Position numbers and translations under genes: made by a program. From the NCBI RefSeq assembly GCF_009796285.1, contig NZ_CP047020.1, positions 3,286,001-3,350,000 of the forward strand: a stretch of 64,000 bases of DNA. Reading direction: 5' to 3'. Below the pieces are notes generated by a model. That model was not told where the DNA came from, made no database searches, and saw only the letters and a list, made by a program, of their open reading frames with translations. Shown here piece after piece: positions 34,890-43,415 of the stretch (positions are counted from its first letter, which is position 1; the number at the start of each line of letters is the position of its first letter). Origin of the DNA: Streptomyces broussonetiae. Its GTDB lineage: Bacteria > Actinomycetota > Actinomycetes > Streptomycetales > Streptomycetaceae.

Positions 34890-36607
34890 CGAGCCGTACC
34901 ATGCTGTCCCCTTTCCCCACCTCCGACCACCGGATGCCGGACGGCCGGGTGGTCCCCTGGAAGGGCCTCTACACCGGGCCCCGGGTGCTCGATGACCGGG
35001 AGGTGGCCGCCTTCGCGGACCGGCTGATCGGGATGGACTGTGCGTCCGTGCCGGTGGCGGCCGCACAGGAGCTGCTCCCGTACCGCCAGCGGACCGGTCA
35101 CCGGCCGCCCGCGCTGCTGCTGCACTCGACCACCGGGACCCTGCGCGCCTTCGAGGCCGAGGTGGACGATCTGGCGGCGGGACGCAGCCCCCACGACGTG
35201 ACCACCTACACCGAGGCCCGCTCGGTCCTCCTCGCCACCGCGGACGACCTCAGCGTGGGCCGCACCGCTCCCTGGGCCGAAGCCGTCGGGATCAGCGGCG
35301 TTCCCGCCGTCGACCTCGGCGACCGGGAGCACTACTACCTCAGCCACGCACTCCTGGTCATGGCCGCCGAGCACGACCGGGGCGCGGTCACCCCGCTGCG
35401 CCGGATCATCGACTGGCTGCGCTCTCGCTCCGACGCCGTGATCCGGCTCTACGCCCTCGACCTGGAAATGCAGATCTTCCTGCTGTGGCTGCGCCGTGCG
35501 GCCGGCCTGCCCGCGCTGGTCACGGACGCGAACGGCCCCGACATAGCCACCCGGTGGAACTGCAAGCGGCACCTTCACCCCAGCGTCGACGCCGCCGCGC
35601 GGCTGGACCCGCAGGGGCGGTCCGCCGAGGAACTGCTCGCCGCCGAGCAGCGACTCAGCGAGGTGTACGAACACCTCGGCCTGAGCGTCCCGGTACTGCC
35701 CGGGTACCTGGTGCCACGCGAACGTGCCGACCTGCGCACCTTCACCGCCGGGGTCCTGCGGGCCGCGGAGCTGCTGCGCAGCCGCTACGGAACGACCACC
35801 GCGGCCCTGAAACCGAGTGAGGCGGGTGGCGGAGCCCGGATCACCGGCAACCTCGACCTCACCGACAGCGGCCGGCTGGCCGCGGTGGCCCGGGAGGCCC
35901 ACGTGGTGGGCGACGACTATCTGCTGGAGGCCTGGGTCGAGTTCCTGCCGGTGGAGCTGGGCGGCAGCCGGGTTCCGGTGGCGCCCTCCGGCCACTTCCG
36001 CCACGGGCAGGTCGCCGAGGGCATCACGCTGCAGGCGCTCGACGGCTTCGTGTGGGCGGGAAACACCTACGTCGACGAGGCGGGCTGGACCGGACTCGGC
36101 CTGCCGGACACCGTCTACCGGACGATCCGCACGTCACTGGAGTCCATCCGCACGGCCTTCATCGGCGCGCCCGGCCGCGCGGACGGCAGCCGGCTGACGC
36201 TGGTCACGGGCGGGGTCGACTTCGCGCTCGGCCGGCTCGGCGGCCGGTTCGGCGAGCGGCTGGTCGTCGGTGCCCTCGACTTCAACCTCTCCTCGAACGG
36301 TGCGGAGTGCCTGCGGGCCTTCCTGGAGGAGGCCCGGCGCCTGGGCGTCGCCGACGAGTACGCCGCCACCCGCGTGTTCCGGCCCGCGCCCTGGGCCACC
36401 CTGCGCCGGCTCGAGGCCGTCGCCGCCGCCCGGTGCGCCGCGGGGAGCCTGGCGCGGGCGGTGGCCTGCGTGCCGGACCGCTGGGCCATGATCGCCACCA
36501 CCGGGACGACCCCGGCCGAGGCGGCCGGCCGCGCCACCGGGCTGCTGGACACCCTCACCGTCGCCGAACTCGGCCAGGCCACCACGCCCGTCCGCTTCCC
36601 GGCCTGA
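34886..36607 (+). CDS. ATP-grasp-like protein of unknown substrate
   Basis: A protein of 573 residues. The first ~280 residues are unrecognised and partly helical (ALDLEMQIFLLWLRRAAGL). The rest resembles an ATP-grasp ligase: Lys in AALKPSEAGGGARI, the hinge LLEAWVEFLPVE, and metal-binding GGVDFALGRLGG and VGALDFNLSSNGAEC. ATP-grasp enzymes join a carboxylate to an amine through an acylphosphate. The GTG at 34886 overlaps the stop of a 33-codon ORF; the ATG at 34901 is an alternative start without a ribosome binding site. No other biosynthetic gene is adjacent. The size and split architecture recall peptide ligases, but this is an inference. Confidence 0.65.
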   Translation: MTSRTMLSPFPTSDHRMPDGRVVPWKGLYTGPRVLDDREVAAFADRLIGMDCASVPVAAAQELLPYRQRTGHRPPALLLHSTTGTLRAFEAEVDDLAAGRSPHDVTTYTEARSVLLATADDLSVGRTAPWAEAVGISGVPAVDLGDREHYYLSHALLVMAAEHDRGAVTPLRRIIDWLRSRSDAVIRLYALDLEMQIFLLWLRRAAGLPALVTDANGPDIATRWNCKRHLHPSVDAAARLDPQGRSAEELLAAEQRLSEVYEHLGLSVPVLPGYLVPRERADLRTFTAGVLRAAELLRSRYGTTTAALKPSEAGGGARITGNLDLTDSGRLAAVAREAHVVGDDYLLEAWVEFLPVELGGSRVPVAPSGHFRHGQVAEGITLQALDGFVWAGNTYVDEAGWTGLGLPDTVYRTIRTSLESIRTAFIGAPGRADGSRLTLVTGGVDFALGRLGGRFGERLVVGALDFNLSSNGAECLRAFLEEARRLGVADEYAATRVFRPAPWATLRRLEAVAAARCAAGSLARAVACVPDRWAMIATTGTTPAEAAGRATGLLDTLTVAELGQATTPVRFPA

Positions 36608-36686
36608 TCGCGGCCCCGGCCCACCGCCCGGCGCGGCGCGCCGGGCAAGGCCCTCACACCCCCGGCCGGGGCCCGCTGAGGGCAGC

Positions 36687-36724
36687 GTTCCGCGCGGGAA
36701 ACAGAGGTGATGCGGCCGGGTAAC
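36687..36724. promoter_or_regulatory. GlnR-type box upstream of nir locus
   Basis: Four 5-mers spaced exactly 6 bases apart: GTTCC, GAAAC, GATGC and GTAAC. They match the alternating GTnAC-n6-GAAAC pattern of the nitrogen regulator GlnR with one, zero, two and one mismatches. GlnR control of nirB is established in S. coelicolor. The box lies 24 bases before the remnant ORF at 36748 and about 490 bases before nirB. Confidence 0.6.
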
Positions 36725-36747
36725 GTCGCCATCGCACGCTCAGGGAC

Positions 36748-37215
36748 ATGACCTCGGACAGGCGTGTGGTGGTGATCGGCGTCGGCCCGGCGGGCGTACG
36801 GCTCGCCCGCCGCCCCGCCCGGCCGGGGCGCTCGGGCACCCCCGCGCCGCTCATCGGCGCGGAGGACCACCCGACGTACCAACCGGTCCGGCCCGCCGAG
36901 GTGCCGGCCGGCCGGTACGCACCGGAGGCGACCGCCCTCCCGGCACCCGGCCACCCGATGCGCACCCGGGGCACCGGCCGCGACCGGGCCGCCGGGACCG
37001 TCGGCCGGGGCGACGGGCCGCCGGCCGGCCACACCCCGAAGACGGGGCTCGCGGTCGTCGCGGTCGGGGTACGGCCACGCCCCGCGAGGAGCCGGCGCGG
37101 GCGCCGGGTTGCCTGCCGGAGCGGGCACCGCCCGCTGCACCGCAACCCGTGCGCCGCCCCGGCCGACCCGGCGACGGGCCCCTTCCCCCTGCTCACCCAC
37201 GACGGAGGCTCCTGA
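36748..37215 (+). pseudogene. Decayed nirB-like flavoprotein remnant
   Basis: An open frame of 155 codons that begins like an NADH-dependent nitrite reductase (VVVIGVGPAGVRLARR, then LIGAEDHPTYQPVRPAEV, the equivalents of a GYGMAGARLA FAD site and GAEPHPAYNRVLLSEV). The essential FAD glycine spacing is damaged (GVGPAG), the intervening Rossmann strands are missing, and the remainder is low-complexity Arg/Pro/Gly. It ends by overlapping the ATG of nirB (TGATG). It appears to be an eroded first nirB paralogue whose promoter and stop still serve the real gene. Other Streptomyces carry an intact paralogue here, to my recollection. Confidence 0.65.
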
Positions 37216-39833
37216 TGACCAGCGCCCCGGGGGCCACCCCCACGATCGTGCTCGTCGGCCACGGCATGGTCGGCCAGCGTTTCCTCGAAGCACTCGCGCA
37301 GCGCGGCCTGACCGCCACGCACCGCGTGGTCGTGCTCTGCGAGGAGCCGCGCCCGGCATACGACCGCGTCGCCCTCACCTCGTACTTCTCGGGCAGGACC
37401 GCCGAGGACCTCTCGCTGACCGACATGGGGTTCATCGAGGCCCACGGCATCGAGCTGTGGGTCGGTGACCCGGCCGAGACGATCGACCGCGAGGCGAAAA
37501 GGGTCACGGCCCGCTCCGGCCGGGTCCTCGCGTACGACACCCTCGTCCTGGCCACCGGCTCCTACCCCTTCGTCCCCCCGGTCCCGGGCAGGGACGCGGC
37601 CGGCTGCTTCGTCTACCGCACGATCGAGGACCTGCTCGCGATCGAGGCGTACGCGCGGTCGACAGCACAGGTGGGTGCCGTGGTCGGCGGCGGGCTGCTG
37701 GGCCTGGAGGCGGCCGGCGCGCTCAAGGGCCTCGGCCTGGACACGCACATCGTGGAGTTCGCGCCGCGCCTGATGCCGGTGCAGGTGGACGAGGGCGGCG
37801 GCGCGGCGCTGCTGCGGACCATCGAGGGCATGGGCCTGAGCGTGCACACGGGCGTGGGCACCCAGGAGATCGTCACCGGCGCGGACGGCTCGGTCACCGG
37901 CATGAAGCTGTCCGACGACCGCGAACTCCCCGTCGACATGGTGGTGTTCAGCGCCGGTGTCCGCCCGCGCGACCAGCTGGCCCGGGACTGCGGCCTCGCG
38001 GTCGGCGCGCGCGGCGGCATCAGCGTGGACGAGCGGTGCCGTACGGTCACCGATCCGCACGTCTTCGCGATCGGCGAGTGCGCGCTGGCGGCGGACGGCC
38101 GGGTGTACGGCCTGGTCGCGCCGGGCTACGAGCAGGCGCAGACCGCGGCCGCCACCATCGCCGCCGACGAGACCGAGCAGGTGACGTTCACCGGCGCCGA
38201 CCTGTCCACCAAGCTCAAGCTGCTCGGCGTGGACGTGGCGTCCTTCGGCGACGCGCACGGCACCGCCGAGGACTGCCTGGACGTCGTCTACTCCGACTCC
38301 CGCGCGGGCCTGTACAAGAAGCTGGTCATCGGCCGGGACGGCACGCTGCTCGGCGGCATCCTGATCGGCGACGCGGAGGCGTACGGCACCCTGCGCGCGC
38401 TGACCGGCTCGGTGCCGCCGGTCTCCCCCGAGTCCCTCGTCCTGCCCGCCGACGCGGATGCGGGGGCCCGGCTCGGCCCGTCCGCGCTGCCGGACGAGGC
38501 GGTCATCTGCTCCTGCCACAACGTCAGCAAGGGCACCGTCCGCGGGGCGGTGACGGAGCACGGGTGCACCGGCCTGCCCGAGGTGAAGACGTGCACCAGG
38601 GCCGGTACGGGCTGCGGCAGTTGTGTCAAGGTCCTCGGGCAGCTGGTCGACGCCGAGCTGGAGGCGTCCGGCGTCGAGGTCGACAAGGGCCTGTGCGGCT
38701 GCTTCGCACAGACCCGCGAGGAGCTGTACGAGATCGTCCGCACCCTGCGGCTCACGTCGTACCGGGAGCTGCTCGACCGGCACGGCCGTGCGGGCGCCCG
38801 GGGCGGCGACGGCTGCGAGACCTGCAAGCCGGCCGTCGGCTCGATCATCGCCTCCCTCGCCCCGGCGATCGGCGCGAGCGGCTACGTCCTCGACGGCGAG
38901 CAGGCGACCTTGCAGGACACCAACGACCACCACCTCGCCAACCTGCAGAAGAACGGTTCGTACTCGGTCGTGCCGCGCATCCCCGGCGGTGAGATCGCGC
39001 CAGAGAAGCTGATCGTGATCGGTGAGATCGCCCGGGACTTCGGCCTCTACACGAAGATCACCGGCGGCCAGCGGATCGACATGTTCGGCGCCCGGGCCGA
39101 ACAGCTCCCGCTGATCTGGGCACGGTTGGTGGACGCCGGTTTCGAGTCCGGGCACGCCTACGGCAAGGCGCTGCGCACGGTGAAGTCCTGCGTGGGCTCC
39201 ACCTGGTGCCGCTACGGCGTCCAGGACTCGGTGCGCATGGCGATCGACCTGGAGCTGCGGTACCGGGGCCTGCGCTCGCCGCACAAGCTGAAGTCGGCGG
39301 TCTCGGGCTGCGCCCGCGAGTGCGCCGAGGCCCGGTCGAAGGACTTCGGCGTGATCGCCACCGCGGGCGGCTGGAACCTGTACGTCGGCGGCAACGGCGG
39401 CGCCACCCCGCGCCACGCGGACCTGCTGGCGCAGGACCTGTCCGACGCCGAACTGGTCCGCCTGATCGACCGGTTCCTGATGTTCTACATCCGCACGGCC
39501 GACCGCCTGGAGCGCACCAGCGTCTGGCTGGAGCGGATCCCGGGCGGCCTGGACCACGTACGCGACGTGGTGGTGCACGACAGTCTCGGCATCTGCGACG
39601 AGCTGGAGGCGCTGATGCGGGCGCATGTCGCCCACTACCGGGACGAGTGGGCCGAGACCGTGGGCGACCCCGAGAAGCTCGCCCGGTTCGTGTCCTTCGT
39701 CAACGCCCCGGACACCCCCGACCCGGTCGTCTCCTTCGTGCCCGAGCGCGACCAGATCAAGCCCGACCTGCCGCTGCTGGCCATCGGCATGCGGCCCGCC
39801 GACGACGTCCTGGAAGGAAGCACCCAGCGATGA
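37215..39833 (+). CDS. nirB: Assimilatory nitrite reductase, large subunit
   Basis: A protein of 872 residues. FAD site IVLVGHGMVGQRFLEAL, NADH site VGAVVGGGLLGLEAAGALK, a BFD-like [2Fe-2S] domain (CSCHNVSKGT...CTRAGTGCGSC, near residues 434-472) and a sirohaem/[4Fe-4S] reductase domain with VKSCVGSTWCRYG and SAVSGCARECAEA supplying the four cluster cysteines. It reduces nitrite to ammonium with NADH in the cytoplasm. GGAGG precedes the ATG, and the stop overlaps nirD (ATGA). A GlnR-type box upstream of the remnant gene points to nitrogen control. Confidence 0.96.
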   Translation: MTSAPGATPTIVLVGHGMVGQRFLEALAQRGLTATHRVVVLCEEPRPAYDRVALTSYFSGRTAEDLSLTDMGFIEAHGIELWVGDPAETIDREAKRVTARSGRVLAYDTLVLATGSYPFVPPVPGRDAAGCFVYRTIEDLLAIEAYARSTAQVGAVVGGGLLGLEAAGALKGLGLDTHIVEFAPRLMPVQVDEGGGAALLRTIEGMGLSVHTGVGTQEIVTGADGSVTGMKLSDDRELPVDMVVFSAGVRPRDQLARDCGLAVGARGGISVDERCRTVTDPHVFAIGECALAADGRVYGLVAPGYEQAQTAAATIAADETEQVTFTGADLSTKLKLLGVDVASFGDAHGTAEDCLDVVYSDSRAGLYKKLVIGRDGTLLGGILIGDAEAYGTLRALTGSVPPVSPESLVLPADADAGARLGPSALPDEAVICSCHNVSKGTVRGAVTEHGCTGLPEVKTCTRAGTGCGSCVKVLGQLVDAELEASGVEVDKGLCGCFAQTREELYEIVRTLRLTSYRELLDRHGRAGARGGDGCETCKPAVGSIIASLAPAIGASGYVLDGEQATLQDTNDHHLANLQKNGSYSVVPRIPGGEIAPEKLIVIGEIARDFGLYTKITGGQRIDMFGARAEQLPLIWARLVDAGFESGHAYGKALRTVKSCVGSTWCRYGVQDSVRMAIDLELRYRGLRSPHKLKSAVSGCARECAEARSKDFGVIATAGGWNLYVGGNGGATPRHADLLAQDLSDAELVRLIDRFLMFYIRTADRLERTSVWLERIPGGLDHVRDVVVHDSLGICDELEALMRAHVAHYRDEWAETVGDPEKLARFVSFVNAPDTPDPVVSFVPERDQIKPDLPLLAIGMRPADDVLEGSTQR

Positions 39834-40195
39834 CCCTGACCGCCGAGACCACCGCCCTGAAGGTCCAACTCGAGCTGGCCGAGGGCTGGTTCACCGCCTG
39901 TGACCTGGACGCGCTGCTGCCCGGGCGCGGGGCGGCCGTCCTGCTGCCGGACGGCCGCCAGGCGGCCCTGTTCCGCGACCGCTCCGACCGGCTCTACGCC
40001 ATCGACAACCGCGACCCGTTCACCGGCGCTGCCGTCCTGTCCCGCGGTCTGACCGGCACCCACGAGGGCCGCCCGTTCGTGGCCTCTCCCCTGCTCAAGC
40101 AGCGCTTCGACCTGGTCGGCGGGGAGTGCCTGGACGACGCGTCGGTACGGGTGGCCGCGTACGCGGTGCGCCTGGCCCGGCCCGAGCCGGCCTGA
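39830..40195 (+). CDS. nirD: Nitrite reductase, small subunit
   Basis: A protein of 121 residues with a Rieske-like fold (LLPGRGAAVLLPDGRQAALFRD, LYAIDNRDPFTGAAVLSRG, FVASPLLKQRFDLVGGECLDD). The Rieske CxH...CxxH ligands are absent, as is normal for NirD, so it carries no iron-sulfur cluster and serves as an accessory subunit of NirB. It overlaps nirB by ATGA, which ensures balanced synthesis. Confidence 0.93.
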   Translation: MTLTAETTALKVQLELAEGWFTACDLDALLPGRGAAVLLPDGRQAALFRDRSDRLYAIDNRDPFTGAAVLSRGLTGTHEGRPFVASPLLKQRFDLVGGECLDDASVRVAAYAVRLARPEPA

Positions 40196-40207
40196 CCCGT
40201 CGAGCTT

Positions 40208-40230
40208 GATCGGTCGTTCAAGAATGATCT
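40208..40230. promoter_or_regulatory. Candidate TetR operator/promoter
   Basis: The segment GATCGGTCGTTCAAGAATGATC, ending 13 bases before the GTG of the TetR gene, has the imperfect dyad GTTCAAGAAT at its centre. The promoter of the neighbouring SDR gene contains a related CCGAACGTTCTAGAT at 40887-40901; CGTTC is shared. The TetR gene has no ribosome binding site, so its mRNA is probably leaderless and this region covers its promoter. Confidence 0.4.
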
Positions 40231-40242
40231 AGGCTGCGGCAT

Positions 40243-40827
40243 GTGGCCAGAACCAAGGAGTTCGATCCGGACGCCGCGCTGCAGGCAGCCCTGGAGCTGT
40301 TCTGGCGGCGCGGCTACGAGGCGACGTCGATGGCCGACCTGGTCGACCGCCTGGGCATCGGCCGGGCGAGCCTGTACGCGACGTTCGGCAGCAAGCACGA
40401 GCTGTACCTGAAGGCGCTGGAGCGCTACGCGCAGGCGGGGCACACCCGGACCGTGCGGGAGCTGTCCCGGCCGGGCCCCGCCCTGCCGGCCGTACGGGCG
40501 GTCGTACGGCGCTTCGCGGCGGAGGCGGCCGAGGAGCCGGGGCGGCTGGACGGCTGCCTGATCACCAACACGGCCGCCGAACTGGCCCCGCACGACCCGG
40601 CCGCCGCCCGGCGCGTCGAGCGCAGCTGGGACCACCTGGAGACACTGCTGCACGCCGCGCTGGTCCGCGCCCAGAGCCAGGACGAGCTGCCGGCCGACCG
40701 CGACCCGCTCGCCCTGGCCCGCATGCTGGTGGTGCTGATGCAGGGCCTGCGGGTCGTCGGCAAGGCGTCGGCGGACCCGGCACGCGTGCGGGACGCGGCG
40801 GAGCAGGCATTGATGCTGCTCGCCTGA
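40243..40827 (+). CDS. TetR/AcrR-family repressor
   Basis: A protein of 194 residues. The N-terminal HTH (ALELFWRRGYEATSMADLVDRLGIGRASLYATFGSKHELY) is typical. The C-terminal domain has LDGCLITNTAAELAPHD, as in the TetR_C subgroup that senses electrophilic or quinone-like compounds and often controls an adjacent dehydrogenase. It starts at GTG 40243. It is followed by a terminator and then an SDR gene whose promoter shares a CGTTC element with the regulator's own, so autoregulation and control of the SDR are likely. Confidence 0.85.
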   Translation: MARTKEFDPDAALQAALELFWRRGYEATSMADLVDRLGIGRASLYATFGSKHELYLKALERYAQAGHTRTVRELSRPGPALPAVRAVVRRFAAEAAEEPGRLDGCLITNTAAELAPHDPAAARRVERSWDHLETLLHAALVRAQSQDELPADRDPLALARMLVVLMQGLRVVGKASADPARVRDAAEQALMLLA

Positions 40828-40841
40828 CCACAGGAAGAATC

Positions 40842-40861
40842 ACGCCCTCCACGGAGGGCGT
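40842..40861 (+). terminator. Terminator after TetR gene
   Basis: Stem ACGCCCTCC / GGAGGGCGT with a tight loop, followed by TGTCTTTCCTCTC, a pyrimidine-rich tail. Confidence 0.8.
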
Positions 40862-40909
40862 TGTCTTTCCTCTCATACTGAACCGAACGTTCTAGATAAG
40901 GGGACTCCC

Positions 40910-41674
40910 ATGACGCACCGCTTCTCCGGCAGGACGGCCCTGGTCACCGGCGCGGGCTCCGGCATCGGACGCGCCGTCGCCCTCGCCCTTGCGGCCGAGG
41001 GCGCCCAGGTCGTCGCGGCCGGACGGCGGCAGGAGCCGCTGGACGAAACCGTCCGTCTCATCGAGGGGCAGGGCGGCAAGGCTCTCGCGGTGAGCGCCGA
41101 CGTGAGCCGGGCCGCCGACGCGCAGGCGCTGGTGCGGGCCGCCGTCGACCGATTCGGCTCGCTCGACGTGGCGGTCAACAACGCGGGCGTCTTCCGCGGC
41201 GGGCAGCCCCTCGCGGACCTGCCCGAGGAGGACTGGCACGCCCAGCTGGCCACCAACGTCACCGGCGTCTTCCTGGCCCTGCAGTCCCAGGTCCGCCGGA
41301 TGCGCACCCAGCCGGCGGGCGGCGCGATCGTGAACATCTCCTCCACCTTCGGCCTGCACACCGCCTCCCCCGAAGCCGCCGCCTACGCCGCGAGCAAGGC
41401 CGCCGTGACCGCGCTCAGCCGGGGCGCCGCCCTGGACCACATCCGTGACGGCGTGCGGATCAACGTCGTCAGCCCGGGTGCGACCGAGACCTCGATGTCC
41501 CTGCGCCCGGGCGAGACGGAGCCGGACCGGGCCGAGCGCGCCCGCGCCACTCTCCCGCTCGGCCGCATCGCCGCCACCCGGGAGATCGCCGCCGCCGTCC
41601 TCTACCTGGCCTCGGACGACGCGGCGTCGGTGGTCGGCACGGACCTGGTGGTGGACAGCGGCGCCACGCTGTGA
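40910..41674 (+). CDS. Classical short-chain dehydrogenase/reductase
   Basis: A protein of 254 residues with every classical SDR landmark: cofactor site TGAGSGIGRAVA, NNAGV, the catalytic Ser in NISSTFG, Tyr-x3-Lys in AAYAASKAAV and the SPGATET segment. It is NAD(P)-dependent with an unknown substrate. It lies 83 bases after a TetR gene and is probably its regulatory target; the pair resembles inducible detoxification or quinone-reduction loci. Confidence 0.88.
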   Translation: MTHRFSGRTALVTGAGSGIGRAVALALAAEGAQVVAAGRRQEPLDETVRLIEGQGGKALAVSADVSRAADAQALVRAAVDRFGSLDVAVNNAGVFRGGQPLADLPEEDWHAQLATNVTGVFLALQSQVRRMRTQPAGGAIVNISSTFGLHTASPEAAAYAASKAAVTALSRGAALDHIRDGVRINVVSPGATETSMSLRPGETEPDRAERARATLPLGRIAATREIAAAVLYLASDDAASVVGTDLVVDSGATL

Positions 41675-41676
41675 AC

Positions 41677-41704
41677 CGTTCGGGGATCAGTCGATCCCCG
41701 AACG
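41677..41704. terminator. Bidirectional terminator hairpin
   Basis: Perfect 12-bp stem CGTTCGGGGATC / GATCCCCGAACG with loop AGTC. It overlaps the last codons of the convergent permease gene. Confidence 0.8.
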
Positions 41705-42520
41705 CTCCACCCCCGCCACGATCCACCGCTGGAAGAGCAGGAACACCAGCAGCAGCGGCAGGACGGACACGACAGCGGCGACGAACAGCTCGTGCAGCCG
41801 GACGACCTGGGACGTGGTGAAGGACGACAGCGCGACCTGCACAGTCCAGGCGCTCTGGTCCTGCCCGATCACCAGGGGCCACAGGAAGGAGTTCCACGCG
41901 CCGAGGAACACGATCGTCCCGACGGCGGCGAACACCGGCCGGGCGCCCGGCACGACCACCAGCCAGTACGTACGCCAGTACCCGAGCCCGTCGACCTGCG
42001 CCGCGTCCTCCAGTTCCCGCGGGAATCCGAGGAAGTACTGCCGGAAGACGAAGCACGCGAACGCCGAGAACAGCGTCGGGACGATCAGCCCGCGCAGGGT
42101 CGAGATCCAGCCCAGCGAGGACACCAGCACAAAGCTCGGTACGAAGGTGACGGCGGCCGGGACCAGCAGGGTGCCGAGGATGCCGTAGAAGACCTTGTTC
42201 GCGTGCCGGTACGGGATGCGGGCGAGGCCGTAGCCGGCGAGGGAGGCCAGGACGAGCGTGCCGAGGGTGGTGGCGACGGCGATCAGCGCGGAGTTGAGCA
42301 GGGAGCGGGCGAAGGGGACGGACGGGTCGTCGAACAGCTCCCGGACGTTGCCCCATTCCAACTCCTTCGGGAAGAAGGTCCATTGGGGCGAGGTGATGTC
42401 CTGTTCGCTGGACAGCCCGTTGCGCACCAGAAGATAGAAGGGGATGAGGAAGACCACGGCGAGCACGATCAGCAGCGCCAGCCGCAGCGCCCGCCCGGCC
42501 CGTACCAGGGCGTCATCCAT
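41687..42520 (-). CDS. Sugar ABC importer permease (MalG type)
   Basis: A protein of 277 residues with six membrane helices and the EAA loop EDAAQVDGLGYWRTYWLVVVPGARP (near residue 185), which contacts the ATPase. It belongs to the CUT1 family that imports oligosaccharides. It overlaps the upstream MalF-type gene by 8 bases. No ATPase gene is present; Streptomyces CUT1 systems commonly share the MsiK ATPase encoded elsewhere. Confidence 0.9.
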   Translation of the reverse strand: MDDALVRAGRALRLALLIVLAVVFLIPFYLLVRNGLSSEQDITSPQWTFFPKELEWGNVRELFDDPSVPFARSLLNSALIAVATTLGTLVLASLAGYGLARIPYRHANKVFYGILGTLLVPAAVTFVPSFVLVSSLGWISTLRGLIVPTLFSAFACFVFRQYFLGFPRELEDAAQVDGLGYWRTYWLVVVPGARPVFAAVGTIVFLGAWNSFLWPLVIGQDQSAWTVQVALSSFTTSQVVRLHELFVAAVVSVLPLLLVFLLFQRWIVAGVERSGID

Positions 42521-43415
42521 CGGCGTCCGTCCTTCCCAGCCGCAGCCACCGTGCCTGCCCCAGCGTGACGACCGCGATGATCAGCGCGAGGATCACCGCG
42601 CCCGCGCTGCCGAGCCCGAGGTTCTGCCCCTGTCCGAGGGCGGTGTAGTAGAGGTAGACCAGCGGCGGGCGGGCGTAGGGCGGATAGCCCCGGGCGTCGG
42701 ACAGCAGGTTGTAGAACTCGTCGAAGGCCTGGAAGGCGTTGATCACGAGCAGCAGCAGCACCGCGACCGAGGTGGCCCGCAGCTGGGGCAGGGTGATGTG
42801 CCGCAGCACCGTCCAGCCGGGCCGGGCCCCGTCCACGGCGGCGGCCTCGTACAGCACCGGATCGATCCGCTGGAGGCCGGCGAGGAAGAGAATCATGTAG
42901 AAGCCGGCTTGCAGCCACAGCCGTACGGTGACGATGACCAGCCAGTACCAGGGCGGACGGGTGCCGGCCAGCCAGGCCACGGGATCACCCCCGGACCATC
43001 CCAGCACGGTGTTCGCCAGCCCGAACCGCACCCCGTTGAAGATCGACATCTTCCAGACCAGGGCGGCGACGACATAGCTGCACGCGGCCGGCAGGAAGAA
43101 GACGGACCGGAAGAAGGCGCGCGCCCGCCGCACCCGGTTGACCATGAGAGCGAGCGCGAGGGAGACGAGGTAGGTGACAGGGACGATGAAGGCGGTGAAG
43201 ACCAGGAAGGTCCTCAGGCTGTCGACGAACGCGTCGTCCTCGAGCATCGCCGTGTAGTTGTCCAGCCCGACGAAGTGCGTGGGCGTGACGGTGTTCTGCG
43301 CGTCGAAGAAGCTCAGGCCCACGCTCCACAGCAGCGGAACGTAGGTGAAGAGCGCCAGCCCGGCGGCGAACGGCCCGACGAACACCCAGAACCACAGCGC
43401 TCTGCGGCGCCTCAC
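42513..43415 (-). CDS. Sugar ABC importer permease (MalF type)
   Basis: A protein of 300 residues with six membrane helices and the EAA motif YEAAAVDGARPGWTVLRHITLPQLRA (near residue 215). It forms the inner-membrane channel with the MalG-type protein. Its ATG is 4 bases inside the 3' end of the binding-protein gene, so the three genes are translationally coupled in the order binding protein, MalF, MalG. Confidence 0.9.
   Translation of the reverse strand: MRRRRALWFWVFVGPFAAGLALFTYVPLLWSVGLSFFDAQNTVTPTHFVGLDNYTAMLEDDAFVDSLRTFLVFTAFIVPVTYLVSLALALMVNRVRRARAFFRSVFFLPAACSYVVAALVWKMSIFNGVRFGLANTVLGWSGGDPVAWLAGTRPPWYWLVIVTVRLWLQAGFYMILFLAGLQRIDPVLYEAAAVDGARPGWTVLRHITLPQLRATSVAVLLLLVINAFQAFDEFYNLLSDARGYPPYARPPLVYLYYTALGQGQNLGLGSAGAVILALIIAVVTLGQARWLRLGRTDADG

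Noticed and set aside
36654..39635. Minus-strand ORF of 993 codons opposite nirB
   Set aside because: It is antisense to an unmistakable nirB, has a composition dominated by Arg/Ala/Gly/Val and no domain; it mirrors the codon bias of nirB.
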